Shown piece by piece: positions 16,739-22,886 of a stretch of 39,769 bases of DNA. The notes under the pieces are model-generated. The model saw nothing but the letters and a program-made list of their open reading frames with translations, had not been told where the DNA came from and ran no database searches. The position numbers and the translations under genes were made by a program. This DNA comes from Ignavibacteriales bacterium. GTDB taxonomy: Bacteria > Bacteroidota > Ignavibacteria > Ignavibacteriales > Ignavibacteriaceae. Positions within the stretch are counted from its first letter, which is position 1. Each line of letters starts with the position of its first letter. Where the stretch lies: contig JAGUXE010000325.1 of NCBI GenBank assembly GCA_020061995.1, positions 1 to 39,769 of the forward strand, in the 5' to 3' direction.

Positions 16739-17843
16739 CTATATTATACTCTTTAATTTTTCTATACAAAGTTCGAGTGCTTATATTTAACATTCTCGCG
16801 GCTTCAGTTTTTCTACCGTTTGTTTTTTTAAGCGCCATAATTATGCTTCTTTTTTCGAGTTCATCAATATTGAGAGTCTCCTCTGAATGAGCCAACATTG
16901 GCAAATTCATTCTATCTTCTCTATTTAGAATTAATCCTTTTAAATCAAGGATATCTTTTTTTAATTCAATTAATGCACGATAAATTAATTCACGATCGAC
17001 TTCTTCTATAGATTTTCTGACTAACACCGGCATTGATTTCGTCTCATCATTTTTATATTGATCATTAGATGAAATCAGAAAACGAAAAGATTCTTCGTTG
17101 ATATAACCTGTTCTACTTAGGGCAAGTGCACTTTCAATTACGTTTTTTAATTCGCGAACATTTCCCGGCCAAGAATGATTATAAATAAAATCCCAAGCGT
17201 CTCTACTAAATTCTATTTTTGGTATTTTGTTTTCTTCTTTAAATCTTGCAATAAAATAGTTTACCAAAATTTCTAAATCTTCTTTCCTCCTTCTTAGAGG
17301 AGGGATATTTAGAGTTACAGCTTTTAACCGAAAATAGAGATCGTCCCTAAATTTTTTTGATTCCACTTCAGTTTGTAGATTTTTATTTGTGGCAGCAATG
17401 TATCTTACATTAACCTTTGTTAAAACCTCTCCCCCAATCCGAAGAAATTCTTTTGTTTCAATTGCTCTTAAAAGTTTTACTTGAGTAGTTAAGGGCATTT
17501 CTGCGATTTCATCTAAAAATAAAGTACCATTATCAGCAAGTTCGAAATAACCTTTTCTAGTTTCAATGGCACCTGTGAAAGATCCTTTTTTATGCCCAAA
17601 CAATTCACTTTCAAGAATCCCTTCCGGAATTGCACCACAATTTACACTTATCATCGGTTGTTTTGCGCGACGACTTACCCCATGAATTGCTCTTGCAAAT
17701 AACTCTTTTCCAACACCACTCTCACCGTAAATTAGTACTGAAATATCAGTTTGAGCAATCTGAAGTATTATATCACATAAATCAGCAATCTCCTTCGACC
17801 TGCCAATAATTCCAAATTCTTTTTGTAATTCTGCTGCTGTCAT
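16731..17843 (-). CDS. Sigma-54-dependent transcriptional activator lacking a sensor domain
   Basis: This bacterial enhancer-binding protein opens promoters held by sigma-54 RNA polymerase. The 370-residue product goes straight into the AAA+ domain (Walker A GESGVGKE at 40-47, GSFTGA loop at 87-92, Walker B LFLDE at 108-112, arginine-finger region FRDDLYFRL). It ends in a Fis-type helix-turn-helix (about 340-366, TEAARMLNISTRTLYRKI). There is no receiver, GAF or PAS domain, so activity must be set by a partner protein or by expression. GSFTGA is a known variant of GAFTGA. A sigma-70-like promoter lies just upstream, and lptE overlaps its 3' end by 8 nt. Its targets are not visible here. Confidence 0.93.
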   Translation of the reverse strand: MTAAELQKEFGIIGRSKEIADLCDIILQIAQTDISVLIYGESGVGKELFARAIHGVSRRAKQPMISVNCGAIPEGILESELFGHKKGSFTGAIETRKGYFELADNGTLFLDEIAEMPLTTQVKLLRAIETKEFLRIGGEVLTKVNVRYIAATNKNLQTEVESKKFRDDLYFRLKAVTLNIPPLRRRKEDLEILVNYFIARFKEENKIPKIEFSRDAWDFIYNHSWPGNVRELKNVIESALALSRTGYINEESFRFLISSNDQYKNDETKSMPVLVRKSIEEVDRELIYRALIELKKDILDLKGLILNREDRMNLPMLAHSEETLNIDELEKRSIIMALKKTNGRKTEAARMLNISTRTLYRKIKEYNIDE

Positions 17844-17873
17844 ATTTTAATAAATTATTAATGTCAAATATAC

Positions 17874-17902
17874 ATTATAGTTGAAAGGAATTAAAGTGTG
17901 AA
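17874..17902 (-). promoter_or_regulatory. Sigma-70-like promoter for the sigma-54 activator operon
   Basis: Read on the minus strand, TTCACA (17897-17902, five of six matches to TTGACA) is followed after exactly 17 bases by TATAAT (17874-17879, perfect). Transcription would start near 17867, about 24 nt before the ATG at 17843. The site lies just after the MBL gene's stop codon, so it begins a new transcription unit. It is the only strong promoter I can see for the fourteen-gene run below it. This is a pattern match only. Confidence 0.6.
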
Positions 17903-17911
17903 TGGTTTGAT

Positions 17912-18688
17912 TTAAATTGCGAAGTTAAGTACGAGGCCATCTTCTGCAATAACAATTTTATCTTCAATTTCAGAAGGAAGATTCATAATGAGAGTTTCGA
18001 GTTGAGATTTTTCTTCATCAGAATAATGAGTTAAAAGAATTTTATGAGGGAAAGGATTTTTCGCTGTTTCTAAAATATCATCAACTGTGATGTGTGATGT
18101 TTCGGTTATCAATAAAGAAGGAAATTCTGATTGAAATAATTTTAAATCTTCCTGACTACCAATATCTGAAGTGAAATGAATTTTGTGATTTCCGAATGTA
18201 ATTAAAAAGCTGGATGACTCAAAACTCAATTGCTTTTTTACATCGTATTCAGAATACTTTTCTAAATGAGTATTCCTTTTTGAAATGATACTTATATTAT
18301 TGTTTACAGAAAAAGGGATCCCATTTTCAAATGCAATAAAATTTATTTGGAAACTAAGTCGACTTTGGAATAAATATGATTGATACAAAACATCCTGCAG
18401 CTTTTCAACCAAATTTATATTTGCATAAACAAATAACGGATCTTGGCGCTTATCTAAATGCATTTGAGTTATTAATGCCGGAAACCCCGAAAAATGATCC
18501 GGGTGGAGGTGAGAAATCAAAATTGAATTGATCGAGTTAAAATATATATATTGATGTAATAATGCTTTTGTTACTGCCTCTCCCGTATCAACCAACAAAG
18601 AGAAATCTTTATCCTTTAAAAGAATCGACGAATGAAATCTTTTGATTGAAGTTTTGGCTGAACTCGTACCGACAAAATGGAGTTTCAT
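17912..18688 (-). CDS. MBL-fold metallohydrolase (RNase Z-like)
   Basis: This 258-residue metallo-beta-lactamase-fold hydrolase has the metal motif SHLHPDHFSG with His60, His62, Asp64 and His65. Further ligands are likely in HFTSDIG and LLTHYSDEE. The N-terminus KLHFVGTSSAKTS resembles the ribonuclease Z/phosphodiesterase branch, where the loop is often GTGTS. True RNase Z usually has an additional flexible arm, not evident here, so a general phosphodiesterase or hydrolase role is the safer call. The start lies 3 nt after the SPOR-protein stop, so it is part of the miaB unit and is its last gene. Confidence 0.85.
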   Translation of the reverse strand: MKLHFVGTSSAKTSIKRFHSSILLKDKDFSLLVDTGEAVTKALLHQYIYFNSINSILISHLHPDHFSGFPALITQMHLDKRQDPLFVYANINLVEKLQDVLYQSYLFQSRLSFQINFIAFENGIPFSVNNNISIISKRNTHLEKYSEYDVKKQLSFESSSFLITFGNHKIHFTSDIGSQEDLKLFQSEFPSLLITETSHITVDDILETAKNPFPHKILLTHYSDEEKSQLETLIMNLPSEIEDKIVIAEDGLVLNFAI

Positions 18689-18691
18689 ATT

Positions 18692-19408
18692 TTAATTCTC
18701 AAATGGAACAATCCGACCGCTTATTTTAAATTTTTCAAAAATCTTATTGAGATTTGCTCGCGCTTCATCTTCAGTAGAATATCGACCGGAAAGGACTATA
18801 TAAAATGTTGTACCCCCCACATTTTTTTCTTTTATCTGAACAAAATAATCATTCTTCTCCAAATCTCTTTTCAGCGATTCAGCATTTGAGGCAACAGAAA
18901 ATGCACCCGTTTGAATAGTAAATTTATAATCATTACTATTTCTTATAACAGGGGTATTTTCTTTAACGCTAATTTCACTTTCCACTGCACTTTCTTCTTC
19001 ATCTACTAAAAGCGAAACGTTTTGTGTGGCACTTTTTATATAGGGAGAATTAGGATATTCCAATTTGAGTCGTTCAAAATATTGCGATGCGGTCTGATAA
19101 GACCCGATGGCGTAATAATAAGAATATAATCGAAAAACTGCAGCATCGGCATATTTCGACTGAGGAAATTTTTCGGTAAGATTTAAAAATTTTTTTACAG
19201 CATTTTCCCCATTTTCAGTGACAAGTGCATCAACAAACAGCAGTGAAGGATCACCTGCATTCCTAATTAATAATCTCTGCACTTCTTTTTTTACTGAAAT
19301 TATTTCCCCTTGTTCAAGTTGTTTAAGTAACGGAATGATATTGTATTCTTGAGCTAATGCAAATGAGGAAATTAGAATTAGTAATATTGTTAAATTAATT
19401 CTTTTCAC
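18692..19408 (-). CDS. Exported TPR/SPOR-domain protein
   Basis: This 238-residue envelope protein has a signal peptide ending near residue 20 (SSFALAQ). TPR-like helices follow (about residues 45-115, including DAAVFRLYSYYYAIGSYQTA and FERLKLEYPNSPYI). The C-terminal SPOR domain (about 160-235) has the typical opening YKFTIQTGAFS and closing FYIVLSGRYSTEDEA. SPOR domains bind peptidoglycan stripped of stem peptides at division sites, and TPRs bind proteins, so a role in cell-wall or division processes is likely but inferred. It lies between miaB (14 nt) and the MBL hydrolase (3 nt). Confidence 0.88.
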   Translation of the reverse strand: MKRINLTILLILISSFALAQEYNIIPLLKQLEQGEIISVKKEVQRLLIRNAGDPSLLFVDALVTENGENAVKKFLNLTEKFPQSKYADAAVFRLYSYYYAIGSYQTASQYFERLKLEYPNSPYIKSATQNVSLLVDEEESAVESEISVKENTPVIRNSNDYKFTIQTGAFSVASNAESLKRDLEKNDYFVQIKEKNVGGTTFYIVLSGRYSTEDEARANLNKIFEKFKISGRIVPFEN

Positions 19409-19422
19409 TTTTTAATCTTCTT

Positions 19423-20775
19423 CTATATTGCTAATGAATTAATCTCTGAGTCACATTTTGAAATTATTTCCACTAAGTCTCCAAATAATGTAGCGGATGT
19501 AGCACGATTGATTCTTACCCTCACATAATCTCCCTCCATAATACCTTCAGAAACCGGGAAAATAACAATTTTATTTGAATCTGTTCTTCCTGATAGGAAT
19601 AATTCAGATTTCTTGCTTTTACCTTCTACTAAAACAATATCTTCTGTTCCGATTAACGAACGATTGATCTCCAAAGAGATTTGCTGTTGTAACGAAATAA
19701 TTTCTTGTAATCTTTTTGATTTGGTTTCTTCGGGAACATCATCCACCATTCTAAAAGCCTTAGTCCCTTCTCTCGGTGAATATTTAAACATATATGCCCC
19801 ATCATATTTTACCTTTTGCATGATATCAAGTGTAGCCAAATGATCTTCATATGTTTCAGTTGGAAAGCCTGAAATAATATCTGTTGAAAAACTTACGTTA
19901 GGCATAAGTTCTCTTGCTTTATTGATTATAGTAAGATAATGTTCAATAGTATACGTTCTATTCATTTCATCCAAAATTCTGTTGGAACCGCTTTGAATAG
20001 GTAGATGAATATATTTGCAAAGATTTGAATTGGAAGCAATTGTTTCAAGAAGTTTATCGGATAAATCTTGAGGATGCGAAGTGGTAAAACGAATTCTTAA
20101 ATTTCGATCTATTGAGGCACAATGAGCAAGTAAATCTGCAAAATCATAATTTCCATCTAAATAAGAATTAACATTTTGTCCTAAGAGAGTAACTTCCCTA
20201 AATCCTCTTGAAGAAAGTAATTTAATTTCATCCACAATTGAATTGAGATCACGACTCCGCTCTCTTCCGCGTGTAAATGGAACTACACAAAAAGTACAAA
20301 ATTTATCACAACCACGCATCACTGATATCCATGCTTGTAATCCATCCTCGCGATAAGGAATAATGTCGTCATAGGTTTCAGTCCGAGAAAGTTTAACACC
20401 AATTCCTTTTTCACCGTTGAATGCCGAATCTATTAATTCAGGTAATCGTCGGTACTCATCAGGACCAACAACTAAATCGACTATTTTTTTTTCTTCTATC
20501 AAATCTTTTCGAAGACGTTCTGCCATACATCCGAGAATCCCAATAATCATGTCAGGTTTATTTGATTTTATCTTTTTAAGATTTCCTAATCGTCCATAAA
20601 TTCTTTGTTCAGCATTGTCACGAATACTACAAGTATTAAGAAGGATAATATCAGCCTTCTTAATTTGCTGAGTTAAGTGATAACCATTATTACCCAAAAT
20701 TCCCATAACGATTTCAGAATCAGCAACATTCATCTGACATCCATATGTCTCAATATAAACACTATTTTTTTTCAT
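19423..20775 (-). CDS. miaB: tRNA-2-methylthio-N6-dimethylallyladenosine synthase
   Basis: MiaB is a radical-SAM enzyme that methylthiolates N6-isopentenyladenosine at position 37 of tRNAs reading UNN codons. The 450-residue product has the MiaB-specific opening ETYGCQMNVADSE with Cys13, then Cys49 and Cys83 for the auxiliary cluster. The radical-SAM motif MRGCDKFCTFCVVPFTRGRERSR has Cys156, Cys160 and Cys163, and a TRAM domain stands at the C-terminus. It starts 69 nt downstream of the small membrane-protein gene and is followed closely by the SPOR protein. The assignment is secure. Confidence 0.97.
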   Translation of the reverse strand: MKKNSVYIETYGCQMNVADSEIVMGILGNNGYHLTQQIKKADIILLNTCSIRDNAEQRIYGRLGNLKKIKSNKPDMIIGILGCMAERLRKDLIEEKKIVDLVVGPDEYRRLPELIDSAFNGEKGIGVKLSRTETYDDIIPYREDGLQAWISVMRGCDKFCTFCVVPFTRGRERSRDLNSIVDEIKLLSSRGFREVTLLGQNVNSYLDGNYDFADLLAHCASIDRNLRIRFTTSHPQDLSDKLLETIASNSNLCKYIHLPIQSGSNRILDEMNRTYTIEHYLTIINKARELMPNVSFSTDIISGFPTETYEDHLATLDIMQKVKYDGAYMFKYSPREGTKAFRMVDDVPEETKSKRLQEIISLQQQISLEINRSLIGTEDIVLVEGKSKKSELFLSGRTDSNKIVIFPVSEGIMEGDYVRVRINRATSATLFGDLVEIISKCDSEINSLAI

Positions 20776-20844
20776 CTGTATTTAACAATCTTTGTAAACT
20801 AAACGAAAGCGGAGAATTCGAATGGAGAAGAACTCCAATCCATA

Positions 20845-21000
20845 CTAAGAATTGGAGATAAAATATAGAACAACATTTAGAACTATAAAAGCAACTATTC
20901 CAAAAGTGATGTAAAAGTAGAGTTCTCTCCGTCGGCGATCCTGTTCAATTTCACCACCTACTTCATTCTTTTCTTTTTGTGAATTAACAAATCCAAACAT
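20845..21000 (-). CDS. Small single-pass membrane protein, 51 residues
   Basis: This short open frame is below usual length cut-offs but looks real. It starts at an ATG at 21000, seven bases after AAGG, and ends in TAG at 20845. The 51-residue product has a polar, charged first part (NSQKEKNEVGGEIEQDRRRR, residues 6-25). A hydrophobic helix follows (about 28-48, FYITFGIVAFIVLNVVLYFI), and it ends FISNS. The RRRR before the helix predicts the N-terminus in the cytoplasm. No family is recognised. It lies 69 nt upstream of miaB on the same strand and would be the first gene of that unit. Confidence 0.6.
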   Translation of the reverse strand: MFGFVNSQKEKNEVGGEIEQDRRRRELYFYITFGIVAFIVLNVVLYFISNS

Positions 21001-21020
21001 ATTAAAACCTTATTTTGTTT

Positions 21021-21041
21021 TTGGCAATATAATAATGCCAA
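21021..21041. promoter_or_regulatory. Inverted repeat TTGGCA-N9-TGCCAA upstream of the small gene/miaB unit
   Basis: Two perfect 6-base arms, TTGGCA (21021-21026) and TGCCAA (21036-21041), flank a nine-base AT-only centre. The site is 21 to 41 nt before the start of the 51-residue protein and its centre contains a TATATT-like string on the minus strand. It could be an operator overlapping the promoter, or a small hairpin in the 5' leader. The GG-to-GC spacing (12) is wrong for a sigma-54 promoter. No regulator can be named. Confidence 0.35.
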
Positions 21042-21170
21042 TCAAGAAATGCTGTGATAGAGCACACAACGTATTTATTTTTTTTGTGTAAATATACCTA
21101 ATAATCTTGAAACATTTAATGTCTTTTTTTAGTTCATTTGGGACTCAAATTTTGGATTGAGTGTGTAATT

Positions 21171-22433
21171 CTATTTTAATAGAATCATTTTTTTGCTCAG
21201 AGTGAAGTCACCATAACTTATTCTGTATAAATAGATTCCACCGGGTAAATTTTCAGCTATAAATTCAACTGAATGGGTGCCATATTCTAATTCATTATTA
21301 ATAAGAGTAGTAATTTCTCTCCCTAAAATATCAAATATTCTTAATTGAATAAAATTTTTATATGGAATATCAAATGATATTGTTGTTCTTGGGTTGAATG
21401 GGTTCGGATAGTTCTGGTTCAACTTAAAATCAAAAACTGCATCACGACTGTCGATTCCGAGTGGTTCCAATATGTTTATCACGACCGAGCCGGTGTCAGG
21501 AAAATAATCTATCTTGTTATGAATTGATTTGTCTTTTATTACTGCTCTAATATTAATTTGATCACCGACGTTTAAATTGGGTGGATTAATTATCGCGATT
21601 TTATTCTTATTGAATCCTGAAATCCATTTATGTATGGGTTTTAAATCCCTTATAAGAGTCAACTCAAGATAGAAAGTATCTACTAATTCGGGGAAAGTTG
21701 CAGAATAACTTCCTGTCACAGAGATTGGGAATTCGTTTATTGGAGTATCTACAATTAGCTTTACTTCTGTTATACTTAAATCTAAAGGGTTAACCGTTAT
21801 TGTATCCATTATGGCAGTCATCAAGGTCATTGTAACAGAGTAAGAGTAACTATAATAACTTTCACTATATCTGCAATAATACAACCCTATATTATCTACA
21901 AATGTATAAGTAGCAGTACGAGACATTGGATCAGTGGTAACAAACCAATAGGCAGTAAAACTGTAAGTCATTACTGAATCATTAAAAATTAATTTCTTGC
22001 TCATGCCCAGTGATTTGAAGGTCACCGGATATCCTCTCAGATAAGAGACAAATGTTGAATCAGTCGGTTTAGTAAAATCTGCTCCTAATTTTATATCAAC
22101 ACTATCTGAAAGTTTAATAAATAATTTTTGAGATGATGAATCATAAAACACGTATGAATTCACCGGAAATGGATTTTCATTTTTATGGTTAAAGATATTG
22201 AACGAAAAATAATTTTGACTTCCTATAAGGGTATCTTTTACAACTGAAAATGTGGGATACACAATACTTGCTCCCCCCGTTCCACCTACAGAACTTGATG
22301 CAGTTTTCATATGCATTTGATACTGGTTAGAATATGATAGTGGCAAATAATTTTGTCCATAATTATAAGTGAAAGAACAAATAACCAATATCACAAGATT
22401 TGAAAGTTTACTACAACTGCGGGTTAATTTCAT
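21171..22433 (-). CDS. Secreted protein with T9SS type A sorting domain
   Basis: This 420-residue exported protein has a signal peptide ending near residue 26 (SFTYNYGQ). The body is beta-rich, Ser/Tyr/Thr-rich and of no family I recognise. The C-terminal domain (about 341-420) is a typical type IX secretion signal of the Ignavibacteria/Bacteroidota kind: NYPNPFNPRTTISFDIP, then LRIFDILGREI, LPGGIYLYRIS and the final KKMILLK. The protein should cross the outer membrane by T9SS and be released or surface-anchored. GGAG lies six bases before the ATG at 22433. The gene stands alone, divergent from recQ. Function unknown. Confidence 0.85.
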   Translation of the reverse strand: MKLTRSCSKLSNLVILVICSFTYNYGQNYLPLSYSNQYQMHMKTASSSVGGTGGASIVYPTFSVVKDTLIGSQNYFSFNIFNHKNENPFPVNSYVFYDSSSQKLFIKLSDSVDIKLGADFTKPTDSTFVSYLRGYPVTFKSLGMSKKLIFNDSVMTYSFTAYWFVTTDPMSRTATYTFVDNIGLYYCRYSESYYSYSYSVTMTLMTAIMDTITVNPLDLSITEVKLIVDTPINEFPISVTGSYSATFPELVDTFYLELTLIRDLKPIHKWISGFNKNKIAIINPPNLNVGDQINIRAVIKDKSIHNKIDYFPDTGSVVINILEPLGIDSRDAVFDFKLNQNYPNPFNPRTTISFDIPYKNFIQLRIFDILGREITTLINNELEYGTHSVEFIAENLPGGIYLYRISYGDFTLSKKMILLK

Positions 22434-22886
22434 TATCTACTCCAATTCATTATCTATTTCAAAAACAACAATCAGAATAATTATCCATCGACATTCCTCC
22501 ACCGACTCCCCTAAGCGGAGACAGAAACCAAATTTTCCCGAAAGAGAAATTCCCATGATTTTTTTTATAAACATCAGACTTTTTTAAATTGAAAAATTCA
22601 CCTTGACTTCGTGAGTAAACTTTTTAGTCTATCAATCAATAAAGAAAAGAACATCTCAAATAATATATTCATCCGGCATTTCGATTCACTTCTCAATCAG
22701 ATTGTCATTTAATTATTGCCCTAATACCTTTGATAACCATTTTCTAAATCTTCTAGAAATTTCATTTAAAGATAATGGATTCATGAAATGAAAGAAAATC
22801 TTTTATTATTTTTTAATCGAATTTGGTAAATTGAAATTGATCTATTAATATTTTTATTCTCGTTAAGTAATCGTTATTGTCAATAA
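22434..22886. other. Divergent intergenic region, 453 bp
   Basis: This AT-rich gap between the divergent T9SS cargo gene and recQ contains no gene longer than a few codons. On the minus strand, GGAGG at 22496-22500 precedes a tiny frame (22459-22494, MSMDNYSDCCF, or nine residues from the second ATG) just before the T9SS gene. On the plus strand a weak promoter-like pair, TTGGTA (22823-22828) with TAATAT (22846-22851) at 17-base spacing, could serve recQ. I see no structured RNA family, tRNA or long repeat. Confidence 0.5.

Noticed and set aside
21143..21162. Inverted repeat ACTCAA-N8-TTGAGT after the T9SS gene as a terminator
   Set aside because: The six-base arms are perfect but the stem is AT-rich and no T-run follows on either strand, so termination is not supported.
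22602..22632. TTGACT near 22606 as a -35 box for recQ
   Set aside because: No acceptable -10 box follows at 16-18 bases, and the site is about 280 nt upstream of the gene.
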